A stretch of DNA of 15,040 nt from positions 1 to 15,040 of the forward strand of contig JBFKMV010000126.1 of assembly GCA_041629655.1 (NCBI GenBank), in the 5' to 3' direction. Below, piece by piece: positions 1 through 6,816 of this stretch; position 1 is the stretch's first letter; the number at the start of each line of letters is the position of its first letter. The stretch comes from JBFKMV01 sp041629655 (GTDB lineage: Bacteria; Acidobacteriota; Polarisedimenticolia; Polarisedimenticolales; Polarisedimenticolaceae). A model generated the notes under the pieces. The model was not told the DNA's origin. It saw only the letters and a program-made list of their open reading frames with translations, and did not search any database. The translations under genes were made by a program, and so were the position numbers.

Positions 1-518
1 AGCGACGCGGGCACGACCTCCGGCCCGCCGCCGCCGGCACCCCCGGCGGCGCCGTCGTCCGCCGGCCCCGGAATCGCCTCCAGCCGATAGCTCCAGCGGT
101 AGCCGGCGAACGGGGTCAGCCGCTCGTCGTCGCCGGCGAACCCGAGCAGCAGCGGACCGGCCGCGTCCTCGAGAATCAGCTCCGCCGCGTAATGCGGGCC
201 GTGCTCCGACCAGCCGAACCGGAGCGGGCCGCGACGCGTGCTGCCGGTCGCGACGTCGTGCAGCACGTACTCGACCGGCAGATGCGGCAGGTACGTCCCG
301 AGCCGCGGCAACGGCTCGCCCGGCATCACCGGGCGGGCGTCGGCGGCGACGCGCAGCCGGAGCGTCGCGCCGGCACCGTCGTCGAGGCGTTCCAGGTGTC
401 CGCGGATCGCGACCTGCGCCTCGCGCACCTCGCTGTCGGGCGCCAGCAGTGTCGGGGCCCCGGCATGGACCGGCCCCAGGGACAACAGCGAGAGAACGAG
501 CACGATCCGATGGCGCAT
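1..518 (-). CDS. Exported protein of unknown function, 3' end outside window
   Basis: An open frame runs from ATG at 518 to the window edge without a stop, giving at least 172 codons. The N-terminus MRHRIVLVLSLLSLGPVHA followed by GAP is a good Sec signal peptide: a basic n-region, a leucine-rich core and an A-x-A-like end (VHA). This suggests a periplasmic or secreted product. The mature part contains alternating hydrophobic stretches such as QVAIRGHLERL, HLPVEYVLHDV and PHYAAELIL, which look like beta-sandwich strands. A glycine-rich linker follows near the edge (residues about 156-167). A G-rich Shine-Dalgarno-like run precedes the ATG by about five bases. I do not recognise a family. The open reading frames on the opposite strand here are shadows, because this frame has a signal peptide and a plausible ribosome binding site. 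A TATAAG hexamer at 568-563 could be a -10 element, but no -35 is visible. Confidence 0.72.
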   Translation of the reverse strand, partial: MRHRIVLVLSLLSLGPVHAGAPTLLAPDSEVREAQVAIRGHLERLDDGAGATLRLRVAADARPVMPGEPLPRLGTYLPHLPVEYVLHDVATGSTRRGPLRFGWSEHGPHYAAELILEDAAGPLLLGFAGDDERLTPFAGYRWSYRLEAIPGPADDGAAGGAGGGGPEVVPAS

Positions 519-560
519 GAATTCCCCCCGGCGGCGCGGCCGCCCGAAAACGTCCCCCCC

Positions 561-656
561 TTATACGTCGATCCCCGCCGCCGGGCCCGCTCTCAGCGCG
601 GCGACGACCGCCTGATCGATCTCCGCGCCGCTGAAACCGTCGGCGGCCCGCGTCAT
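561..656 (-). pseudogene. Remnant of a Ycf46-like AAA+ ATPase gene (31 codons)
   Basis: The ATG of this frame overlaps the stop of the DASS transporter as ATGA (656-653), and the frame ends at TAA (563-561). It reads MTRAADGFSGAEIDQAVVAA and then diverges. Residues 3-21 match the AAA+ ATPase encoded at 6573-5098 (RAADGFSGAEIEQAVVAAL) in all but one position. After this block the similarity stops abruptly (LRAGPAAGIDV against LYGLLAEGEAAL). The block is the helical-lid segment after the second region of homology, so it cannot act as an ATPase alone. The likeliest reading is a leftover of a paralogous ATPase copy lost by deletion or rearrangement. A translated peptide coupled to the transporter cannot be excluded, but nothing else argues for it. 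Confidence 0.6.
594..652. repeat. 59-bp imperfect direct repeat, left copy
   Basis: This block matches 5248-5306 at 56 of 59 positions in the same orientation. The mismatches are at 609, 615 and 624. Read in the ATPase frame, all three fall on third codon positions; two are silent and one is Asp for Glu. The left copy lies just beyond the stop of the DASS transporter. The right copy is inside the intact AAA+ ATPase gene. Together they bracket about 4.6 kb containing the transporter, the TIR gene and the SH3/TPR gene. Confidence 0.9.
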
Positions 657-2212
657 TGCGCGGTTGTCGCCCAATCCGGCACCGACCCCGGCTCGATACC
701 GAACACCGCCATGCCCAGGGTGTAGAAGACCGCGGTGATCACGGCGACCCCGATCAGGTTGATCACGATGCCGACCGCCGCCATCTCGGCGATCCGGATC
801 CGCCCGCTGCCGAAGATGATCGCGTTGGGTGGGGTCGCCACCGGCATCATGAAGGCGCACGACGCCGCGAGGGTCGCGGGCACCATCAGCATCAGCGGGT
901 TGACCTTCAGCGCGGTGGCCGCCGACGCCAGGATCGGAAGCAGCAGCTCGGTCGTCGCGGTGTTCGAGGTCAGCTCGGTGAGGAAGGTCAGGGTCATGCA
1001 GACGCTTGCGACCATGACCACCGGCGGGGTGCCTTCGAGTCCGGCGAACTGTCCGCCCACCCAGGCGGAAAGCCCGCTGCTCTGAAACCCGCTCGCCAGG
1101 GCGAAGCCGCCTCCGAACAGCAGCACGATGTGCCAGGGAACGCGGCGGAACACGTCGACGTCGAGCACGGCGCGGCTCGCCCGTGGGTCGGAGGCGCGCG
1201 ACGGGACCACGAACAACAAGAGCGCCATCGTGATCGCCACCGTGCCGTCATCGACCAGGTCGGGAAACGGCAGCAGCCGCGCCCAACCGGGCACGCTGAA
1301 CCCGCCGATCACGAGGTCCCTCCGGAACACCCACAGCAACGCCGTCGCGAGGAACGTCACCAGCACGGCCCATTCCGCGAACCGCACGGGGCCCAGCGCC
1401 CGATGCTCCCGCTGGACCACCTCCGACGAGAGTCGCAAGCTTGGCGGCGAGCGGAAGAACACCCGCGTCAGCAGCAGCCAGATCACCACCAGCATCACCG
1501 CGCTGAGCGGCAGGCCGAGCAGGATCCACTGGCCGAAGCCGATCGGTTCGGCGTCGGGGAAGATGATCTCGAAGATGCGGACGAACGACAGGTTGGGCGG
1601 CGTTCCGACCAGCGTGGCCATTCCGCCGACGCTCGCCCCGTAGGCGATCCCCAGCAGCAGGGCGACGCTCAACCGGTGCGTCCGCCCCTTCCCCAGCGTG
1701 TGCTCCAGCTCGGCGATGATCGCCAGCCCGATCGCCAGCATCATGATCGCGGTGGCGGTGTTGGAGATCCACATCGACAGCAGCGCCGAGGCGATCATGA
1801 AGCTGAGCACCAGCCGGGAAGGTCCGCCTCCGATCAGGCGGATGATCCAGATCGCGATCCGCTTGTGCAGGCCCCACTGCTCCATCGCCAGCGCGATCAT
1901 GAAACCGCCGACGAACAGGAAGATGACGTGGTTGACGTAGATCGGCGCGGTCGCCCTGCCCCCCATGATGCCCAGCGCGGGGAACAGGACCAGCGGGAGC
2001 AGGGACGTGGCCGCCAGCGGGATCGCCTCGCTGATCCACCACACCGCCATCAAGGCCGCCACCGCCGCCATGCGGGTGACCAGCGGCTGGCCGGGTTGCA
2101 GATCCGCGAACACCAGCAGCGCCAGGAACACCACCGGCCCGAGCCACAGGCCGATGCGCCGGCCCCGCGCATTCCCGGACCGGGCGGGTCCGGTTGCAGA
2201 CTCCACCGACAA
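653..2212 (-). CDS. DASS (SLC13) family sodium/anion symporter
   Basis: The 519-residue product is an inner-membrane carrier with about a dozen hydrophobic segments. It belongs to the divalent anion:sodium symporter family, whose members import dicarboxylates, sulfate or related anions with Na+. Both hallmark Ser-Asn-Thr motifs are present (residues 150-152 in WISNTATAIMM and 416-418 in TSNTATTELLLP). So are GTPPN (203-207) and the family signature SCAFMMPVATPPN (451-463). Length and motif order fit a complete, functional member; the substrate cannot be read from sequence. The start chosen is TTG at 2212, with GGAGG (2221-2217) four bases upstream, the same spacing seen at the aldo/keto reductase and PanE-like genes. 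GTG at 2206 is an alternative. A TTGACA-type promoter lies at 2261-2233 and an inverted repeat covers the start region. Transcription is divergent from the TIR gene. Confidence 0.95.
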   Translation of the reverse strand: MSVESATGPARSGNARGRRIGLWLGPVVFLALLVFADLQPGQPLVTRMAAVAALMAVWWISEAIPLAATSLLPLVLFPALGIMGGRATAPIYVNHVIFLFVGGFMIALAMEQWGLHKRIAIWIIRLIGGGPSRLVLSFMIASALLSMWISNTATAIMMLAIGLAIIAELEHTLGKGRTHRLSVALLLGIAYGASVGGMATLVGTPPNLSFVRIFEIIFPDAEPIGFGQWILLGLPLSAVMLVVIWLLLTRVFFRSPPSLRLSSEVVQREHRALGPVRFAEWAVLVTFLATALLWVFRRDLVIGGFSVPGWARLLPFPDLVDDGTVAITMALLLFVVPSRASDPRASRAVLDVDVFRRVPWHIVLLFGGGFALASGFQSSGLSAWVGGQFAGLEGTPPVVMVASVCMTLTFLTELTSNTATTELLLPILASAATALKVNPLMLMVPATLAASCAFMMPVATPPNAIIFGSGRIRIAEMAAVGIVINLIGVAVITAVFYTLGMAVFGIEPGSVPDWATTAQ

Positions 2213-2232
2213 GGGCCCTCCACGGAGGGCCC
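2213..2232. promoter_or_regulatory. Perfect 8-bp inverted repeat at the DASS transcription/translation start
   Basis: GGGCCCTC and GAGGGCCC form perfect 8-bp arms separated by CACG. On the minus strand the repeat lies directly after the -10-like element (2238-2233), touches the start codon and contains the GGAGG Shine-Dalgarno. If transcription starts near 2226, one arm would be missing from the mRNA, so a repressor operator is more likely than an RNA hairpin. With a start further upstream it could fold and hide the ribosome binding site. Both readings are inference; the symmetry is seen directly. Confidence 0.55.
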
Positions 2233-2261
2233 AGGGTCCGGGAAGGACTCGCGCATGTCAA
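2233..2261 (-). promoter_or_regulatory. Putative promoter of the DASS transporter gene
   Basis: On the minus strand, TTGACA (2261-2256) is followed after exactly 17 bases by GACCCT (2238-2233). The -35 is a perfect sigma-70 consensus. The -10 is poor, but it is identical in sequence and spacing to the element upstream of the panE-like gene at 9093-9065. A transcription start near 2226 would leave a leader of roughly 14 bases holding the GGAGG. Confidence 0.5.
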
Positions 2262-2273
2262 GACTCGAAGGTC

Positions 2274-2286
2274 ACCGGCCGCCGGT
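2274..2286. promoter_or_regulatory. Palindrome between two divergent promoters
   Basis: ACCGGC and GCCGGT flank a single central C, a perfect 6-bp dyad. It lies between the -35 of the leftward DASS promoter (2261-2256) and the -35 of the rightward TIR promoter (2291-2296), where a regulator could control both. In such GC-rich DNA a dyad of this length can arise by chance. Confidence 0.3.
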
Positions 2287-2290
2287 CCGA

Positions 2291-2320
2291 TTGACACGCC
2301 TCCCCGATGGGCGCTAGCCT
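2291..2320 (+). promoter_or_regulatory. Putative promoter of the TIR gene
   Basis: TTGACA (2291-2296) and TAGCCT (2315-2320) are separated by 18 bases, a good housekeeping-type promoter. The implied start near 2327 gives a leader of only about 16 bases before ATG 2343. The upstream in-frame ATG at 2307 lies inside the promoter spacer and is therefore unlikely to be the start. Confidence 0.6.
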
Positions 2321-2342
2321 CGCTCCAGGGCGCCACGTCGTC

Positions 2343-3560
2343 ATGAGCGACATCTTCATCAGCTACGCCCGGGAGGAGAAGCCCTTCGTCGGCCGGCTGG
2401 CCGCCGCGCTGGAGGCGGAGGGACTCTCGGTCTGGTGGGATCCCGAGATCCCGACCGGCCGCCGTTACCGGCGCGTGATCCAGGAGGCGCTCGACCGCGC
2501 CAGGTGCGTGATCGTGGTCTGGTCGCGCGACTCGGTCGATTCGGACTGGGTGCTGGCGGAGTCGGGCGAGGGGCTGCGGCGCAACCTGCTGGCGCCGGTG
2601 GCGGTGGACGGGACTCCGCCGCCGCTGGAGTACCGCCAGATCCAGACCGCCGACCTCTCGGGGTGGCAGGGCGAGGGCTCGGCCCCGGAGTTCCGCAAGC
2701 TGCTGGCCGACGTGCGCGCGATCCTCGGCGCCCCGGCCTCGGATCGGGTTCCCGTGGTCCCGCCGCAACCGCCGCCGCCGCCGTGGTGGCGCCGCCGCGG
2801 GGTGCTGGTCGCGGGCCTCGGGCTCGCCGCGATCGCCGTCGCCGCGATCGTGATCGGCGTCGGCACGGGCCGCGGCGACGGGCAGCCGGACAACCCGCTC
2901 GGCGTCGACGACGCGATCTGGGAGGAGCTCAAGCGCAGCGCCAGCCCCTCCGGCCGCGCGGTGCTGGTGATGCCGTACCGGGCCACCTCGGACGACGTCG
3001 CGCCGTCGCTGGCGGGCTTCAACCAGAACCTGCCGGCCAACCTCCACGAGGGCATCCTGACGCGGCTGCAAAGCCTCGGCGTCGGCGTGCCGCTGCACGA
3101 CGTCGGCATCGATCGCTGGCCCGCGCAGGCCGAGGTCGAATCGTCGAACACCGAGAAGGTGCGCCGGGTCGGCAACGAGCTCAACGTAATGGCGGTGGTC
3201 AGCGGCCGGGTGCGCCCCGCCGCGGACGGCGCCGGGCGGGTCGCGGTCTCCTCGACGTACCAGATCATCCCGGGCGTCGACGAGTTCGTGCCGCTGCCGG
3301 TGTTCCTGGACGACGAGTGCGGCGTGGACGAGCTGCCGGAAACCCTGTTCTCGCAGCTGCCCGATGCCTGGACGCTCAGCACGGCGCTGGCGCTGGCGGT
3401 GCGCGAGACCCAGGAGGCGCTGGAACAGCAAGACACCGTGCGGCTCGACCGGGCGCGCAGCCTGCTGGTGGCGGCGCGGGCCCAGGCGGCGGCGGACGAG
3501 CCGCTGCTGGCGCAGCTGAACGCGTTGAAGGACCTGCTCGATCGGAAGCTCGGATCGTGA
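2343..3560 (+). CDS. TIR-domain membrane protein with C-terminal extracytoplasmic sensor-like domain
   Basis: The 405-residue product starts with a TIR domain (about 1-128). It opens with SDIFISYAREE and has the strand CVIVVWSRDS. W69 is followed by E73 in DWVLAESGEG, the position of the catalytic glutamate in NAD-cleaving TIR domains, so NADase activity is possible. A proline-rich stretch (137-147) precedes one membrane helix (about 153-175). The roughly 230 residues after it should lie outside the cytoplasm. Segments such as AVLVMPYRAT, LTRLQSLGVGV and GNELNVMAVVSGRVRP recall TolB-N/FlgO-like sensor domains; this is a pattern impression, not a firm assignment. The start is ATG 2343, not 2307. 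The next gene begins at or just after this stop (GTG 3557 overlaps it as GTGA), indicating an operon. The likely role is signalling across the membrane; antiphage defence is possible but unsupported beyond the TIR domain. Confidence 0.88.
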   Translation: MSDIFISYAREEKPFVGRLAAALEAEGLSVWWDPEIPTGRRYRRVIQEALDRARCVIVVWSRDSVDSDWVLAESGEGLRRNLLAPVAVDGTPPPLEYRQIQTADLSGWQGEGSAPEFRKLLADVRAILGAPASDRVPVVPPQPPPPPWWRRRGVLVAGLGLAAIAVAAIVIGVGTGRGDGQPDNPLGVDDAIWEELKRSASPSGRAVLVMPYRATSDDVAPSLAGFNQNLPANLHEGILTRLQSLGVGVPLHDVGIDRWPAQAEVESSNTEKVRRVGNELNVMAVVSGRVRPAADGAGRVAVSSTYQIIPGVDEFVPLPVFLDDECGVDELPETLFSQLPDAWTLSTALALAVRETQEALEQQDTVRLDRARSLLVAARAQAAADEPLLAQLNALKDLLDRKLGS

Positions 3561-3568
3561 GGCGCGCG

Positions 3569-5101
3569 ATGGGCAACGGAGCCGTGCAGTTGCGGGGCCG
3601 CGGAGGCCGCACCGGCCGTCCGCTGCTGCGCGTGACGCTGGCGGCGCTGCTCGTGGCCTCGTTCGCCGTGCCGCTGGGCCGCTCCGGGGAGATCGTCACC
3701 ACGCGTTTCGTCGACCGGCGCGGACCGATCCCCGAGGTGCTGACGCACGTCCCGCTGAAGGCGGTGATCGCGGAGCTGCTCGACCCGGGCGACACCGGTC
3801 TCGGCGAGTCGCTGGCCGCGGTGCTGTGGCGCGAGACGCTGACCGCGATCAGCGACCAGGCCGGGGCCGGCGTGATCCTGGCGCGCAACGCCGATCGCGA
3901 GAACCTCGTCGAGATCCTGGAACGCGACTACCACGTCGCCGCCGTGGAGATCGCCCGCGAGCAGCAGGCGCGGATGGCGCTGTGGGGCTCGGTCAACGAG
4001 CACGCCGGCCGGCTGTACGTGAACACCTACCTGACGCTGCTGACGGAAACCGGCGCCAGCGACCTGCGGATCCAGCTCGTCGGCGAGAGCGCGGATTCCC
4101 CGGGACTGTTCGGCGGGTTCGAGGTGGTGATCCCGCGCACGCGGTTCAACTTCGACGTGGCGGCGGCGCCGCGCGCCGAGCTGCTGGGTCGCGCGGTGGT
4201 GCTGCGACCGGGCGCGGTGGTGCGGCAGCGGCCGGACAAGGACGCTCCGGCGCTGCAACGCATCGACGAGGAGACCGCGTTCCGCTCGGTCGGGATGAGC
4301 GGCGGCTGGTTCGAGCTGCGGCTCGACGACGGCGGCGCGGGTCACGTGTGGTACGGCAGCGTCAACCTTCCCCCGCCCCGCGTCGACGCCGACGGCCGGC
4401 GGGCCGGGCTGCGGGCGGGGCCGGGGCGCGACCACGCGTTGCTCGCGACCCGCGAGCTGTCCGGAACGCTGCCCGTGCTCGACATGCGCTACCGCGAAGG
4501 CCACGGGCTGTGGTACCGGGTGCAGCTGGACGACCTGGCGGGCTGGGTCGAGGCGTTCCGGGTGCGCGCGCGCTACTCGCTGCCGGCCGTGCATTTCCTG
4601 GCCGGGCTGTACCGTTACTACGGCAAGCGCTACGACGACGCGGCGCGGGAGTTCGAACAGTTCATCGCCACGCCGGGCGGCGTCCCGTCGCACGTGAACC
4701 TCGCCGCCGCGCACCAGCTGCTCGGCGCCTGTCGCGTGCTCGGCGGCGGAAGCGGCCAGCAGGCGTTCGAGCCGTTCTCGCGTGCCGTCGAGCTGACGCC
4801 GTTCGATCCCTCGGCGTACCTGCTGCGCAGCTTCGCGGGCCTCAGCGTGCTGCGCTCGCCGGAGCGCTCGCTGGCCGACCTGCAGCACGCCCTGGAGCTG
4901 GACAGCCGCGATCCCCAGGCGCGCGCCTTCGGAGGTCAACTGCTGTCGCTGACCGCGACGCCGCTGCCCGCGACCCGCGCGATGGCCGCCGATCTCGGGC
5001 TGTTGCGCGTGCAGGGCGAGACCCAGGACCTGCTCCAGCGCTTCGGCATCGCCGCCGGGACGGTCGCGCTGGAACGGTCGCCGGTGAACGATCCCGGCTA
5101 G
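3569..5101 (+). CDS. Exported or membrane-anchored SH3-SH3-TPR protein
   Basis: Counted from ATG 3569 the product has 510 residues. A hydrophobic segment after arginine-rich residues (about 19-36) acts as signal peptide or anchor, so the body should lie outside the cytoplasm. Residues 76-175 include VLWRETLTAI, YHVAAVEIAREQ and ARMALWGSVNEH, resembling the sensor-like half of the preceding TIR protein. Two bacterial SH3-like modules follow (about 208-268, with VVLRPGAVVRQRPDKDAP, and 277-333, with GLRAGPGRDHALLAT). A TPR-like helical region comes next (339-455, with AAREFEQFIATP, FEPFSRAVELTPFDPSAYLL and SLADLQHALELDSRDP). SH3 modules of this type often bind cell wall, and TPRs bind proteins. 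ATG 3569 has GAGG six bases upstream; GTG 3557, overlapping the TIR stop, is an alternative. It shares a promoter with the TIR gene and ends in CTAG shared with the opposing ATPase stop. The precise function is unknown. Confidence 0.85.
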   Translation: MGNGAVQLRGRGGRTGRPLLRVTLAALLVASFAVPLGRSGEIVTTRFVDRRGPIPEVLTHVPLKAVIAELLDPGDTGLGESLAAVLWRETLTAISDQAGAGVILARNADRENLVEILERDYHVAAVEIAREQQARMALWGSVNEHAGRLYVNTYLTLLTETGASDLRIQLVGESADSPGLFGGFEVVIPRTRFNFDVAAAPRAELLGRAVVLRPGAVVRQRPDKDAPALQRIDEETAFRSVGMSGGWFELRLDDGGAGHVWYGSVNLPPPRVDADGRRAGLRAGPGRDHALLATRELSGTLPVLDMRYREGHGLWYRVQLDDLAGWVEAFRVRARYSLPAVHFLAGLYRYYGKRYDDAAREFEQFIATPGGVPSHVNLAAAHQLLGACRVLGGGSGQQAFEPFSRAVELTPFDPSAYLLRSFAGLSVLRSPERSLADLQHALELDSRDPQARAFGGQLLSLTATPLPATRAMAADLGLLRVQGETQDLLQRFGIAAGTVALERSPVNDPG

Positions 5102-6573
5102 CGCGCCGGCACGAAGCGTTCCCGCGCCAGCTCGCGAAGCTCTGCGACGTACTCGCGCCGCGAGCGCGACAGCGGCACCGTGGCGGCGAGCTCCGCGAGC
5201 AGCCGCTCGGTGGTCAGCGCGGCTTCCCCCTCGGCCAGCAGGCCGTACAGCGCGGCGACGACGGCCTGCTCGATCTCGGCGCCGCTGAAACCGTCGGCGG
5301 CCCGCGCCAGCGCGTCGAGGTCGAACGCCGCGGGGTCCTGCTTGCGCAGCGCGAGGTGGATCGAGAAGATCTGGCGCCGCTCGGCCTCGTTCGGCAGGTC
5401 GATGAAGAAGATCTCGTCGAAGCGGCCCTTGCGCAGGAGCTCCGGAGGCGTCGCCGACAGGTCGTTGGCCGTGGCGGCCACGAACACCGTTTCCTTCTTC
5501 TCCTGCAGCCAGGTCAAGAACGTGCCGAAGATGCGCCGCCCCAGGCCGGCGTCGGACTCCGCGGACGTCGAGCCCGCGAAGGCCTTCTCCACCTCGTCGA
5601 TCCACAGCACGACCGGGGCGACGGCCTCGGCCGTCTCGAGGGCGCGGCGCAGGTTCTTCTCCGACTCGCCGATGTACTTGTCCATCAGCCGGCCGGGATC
5701 GAGCCGCAGCAGCGGCAGCTCCCAGGCCCGGGCGATCGTCTTGGCCGCGAGACTCTTGCCGCAGCCCTGCACGCCGACCAGCATCACGCCCCGCGGCGGG
5801 CGCAAACCGAGCTGTTTGGCCCGCGGTCCGAAGCCGGCGCGGAAACGGGTCAGCCACGACTTGAGGTTCGCCAGGCCGCCCAGCTCCGGCAGGTCGTGGT
5901 CGACGTCGAAGTACTCCAGCACGCCCGACTGCTCGATCCGCTCGCGCTTGGCGTCGAGCACGTGCGCCAGGTCCGCGGCGTCCAGCACGCCGTCGTCCAG
6001 CACCGCCCGGCTGACCACCCGGCGCGCCTGCTCCAGCGTCAGCCCCCTGAGGTGGCTGACGATGGCGTGGATCCCCTCCCCGTCCAGCCGGAACTGGAGC
6101 CGCCGGTCGCGCGACAGGTCGCGGAACGTGTCGCGGATCACCCCGCGCAGCTCGGCCTCGTCCGGCAGCCGCAGCCGGTAGCTGGCCGCGTACGGGCGCA
6201 GCTCGGGCGGCAGCGTCAGCGACGGCCCCGAGAGCACCAGCGTCACGCGGTTCCGGGTCGCCTCCTGGGCGATCTCGCGCAACCGCCGCACCACGCGAGG
6301 TTCGGCGAGGTACGGATGGAAGTCCAGCAGCGCGTAGACCGCGGCCAGCCGCGAGGCGTCGATGTGCTGCAGCGCCTTGAGCGGGTCGCCGGTGTCGTAG
6401 ACCGGCTGCTGTTGCCCGCGGCGGCGCATCCCGTCGGCCACCGACCAGGTGAACAGCGGCAGGTCCAGCTCGCGGCACACCGCTCCCAGCCGGGCCACCA
6501 GGCGCCGCTCCTCGTCCGACTCGACGCAGACCAGGGCGTGGCGGGATACGATCAGCAGACGCAGCTCTTGCAT
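5098..6573 (-). CDS. Ycf46-like AAA+ ATPase
   Basis: This 491-residue protein has a family-typical N-terminal half (1-220). It starts with LRLLIVSRHALVCVESDEE and resembles the inactive N-domain of Ycf46-type ATPases. The AAA+ core (about 225-450) follows. Walker A is GVQGCGKS (267-274), Walker B is VVLWIDE (321-327), sensor 1 is N370 in AATAND, and the arginine-finger region is RKGRFDE (381-387). The helical lid contains RAADGFSGAEIEQAVVAAL (423-441). All catalytic residues are intact, so an active cytosolic remodelling ATPase is expected; the substrate is unknown. The ATG at 6573 has no clear Shine-Dalgarno and lies nine bases after a -10-like TAAACT, suggesting a leaderless mRNA. The lid segment is duplicated at 594-652. 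The gene is convergent with the SH3/TPR gene, the stops sharing CTAG. Confidence 0.92.
   Translation of the reverse strand: MQELRLLIVSRHALVCVESDEERRLVARLGAVCRELDLPLFTWSVADGMRRRGQQQPVYDTGDPLKALQHIDASRLAAVYALLDFHPYLAEPRVVRRLREIAQEATRNRVTLVLSGPSLTLPPELRPYAASYRLRLPDEAELRGVIRDTFRDLSRDRRLQFRLDGEGIHAIVSHLRGLTLEQARRVVSRAVLDDGVLDAADLAHVLDAKRERIEQSGVLEYFDVDHDLPELGGLANLKSWLTRFRAGFGPRAKQLGLRPPRGVMLVGVQGCGKSLAAKTIARAWELPLLRLDPGRLMDKYIGESEKNLRRALETAEAVAPVVLWIDEVEKAFAGSTSAESDAGLGRRIFGTFLTWLQEKKETVFVAATANDLSATPPELLRKGRFDEIFFIDLPNEAERRQIFSIHLALRKQDPAAFDLDALARAADGFSGAEIEQAVVAALYGLLAEGEAALTTERLLAELAATVPLSRSRREYVAELRELARERFVPAR
5248..5306. repeat. 59-bp imperfect direct repeat, right copy
   Basis: This is the intact-gene copy of the repeat also present at 594-652 (56 of 59 identical). 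It encodes residues of the AAA+ lid helix. Outside the block the two loci are unrelated apart from a few bases on the right side. Confidence 0.9.
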
Positions 6574-6582
6574 GCGCGGCGG

Positions 6583-6612
6583 AGTTTACATGGCCGACCG
6601 CGCCGGGACCAA
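6583..6612 (-). promoter_or_regulatory. Putative promoter of the AAA+ ATPase gene
   Basis: On the minus strand, TTGGTC (6612-6607) and TAAACT (6588-6583) are 18 bases apart. The -10 ends nine bases before the ATG, so transcription would start about three bases upstream of the start codon. This fits the lack of a Shine-Dalgarno. Confidence 0.42.
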
Positions 6613-6624
6613 GCGGGCGCCGAA

Positions 6625-6655
6625 CTGGCGCGGCGAAACCGTTTCGCCCCGCCAG
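6625..6655. promoter_or_regulatory. Near-perfect 31-bp palindrome upstream of the ATPase promoter
   Basis: The left arm CTGGCGCGGCGAAAC (6625-6639) and the right arm GTTTCGCCCCGCCAG (6641-6655) are complementary at 14 of 15 positions around a central C at 6640. The one-base centre is too tight for a good RNA terminator and no T-run follows, so a dyad protein-binding site is the better explanation. It lies 13 bases upstream of the ATPase -35 element and about 160 bases before the SnoaL-like gene, and could serve either. Confidence 0.5.
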
Positions 6656-6816
6656 AGGGACGCGTCCCGATCGACCCGTCCGTGCCGAGCCCGCGGAAAA
6701 GCGAGCCTGCGGCGCCCACGTCTTCGAAACCGCGTCGCCGGCACGCCCCGTGCATCGACTGACGGTACGCGCCTATCGCGCTTTCCGCCCGTTCCCGGGC
6801 GACAAGGAGAGCATGC

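Noticed and set aside
530..544. Hairpin GGCGGC-GCG-GCCGCC as a terminator for the DASS gene
   Set aside because: On the minus strand the T-run precedes the stem instead of following it. The stem lies in the leader of the exported-protein gene.
656..2317. A 553-codon plus-strand frame opposite the DASS gene
   Set aside because: Its product is dominated by Arg, His, Gln and Asp. The opposite strand encodes a transporter with both SNT motifs.
2307..2342. Upstream ATG for the TIR gene
   Set aside because: It lies between the -35 and -10 hexamers of the likely promoter. The TIR fold begins right at MSDIFISY from ATG 2343.
2465..6478. A 1337-codon open frame on the minus strand across the TIR, SH3/TPR and ATPase genes
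   Set aside because: It crosses several well-supported genes on both strands, and its product is an Arg/Ala/His-rich, low-complexity sequence with no domains. Long antisense frames are expected in DNA of this GC content.
2343..6573. Calling the TIR/ATPase group an antiphage defence system
   Set aside because: No second defence hallmark, integrase, tRNA site or compositional change was seen. The TIR domain alone does not justify the label, so it is reported only as a candidate signalling module.
3826..6762. A 978-codon plus-strand frame over the SH3/TPR gene and the ATPase
   Set aside because: It is out of frame with the SH3/TPR gene and antisense to the ATPase, which has complete Walker motifs. 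The composition is that of a shadow.
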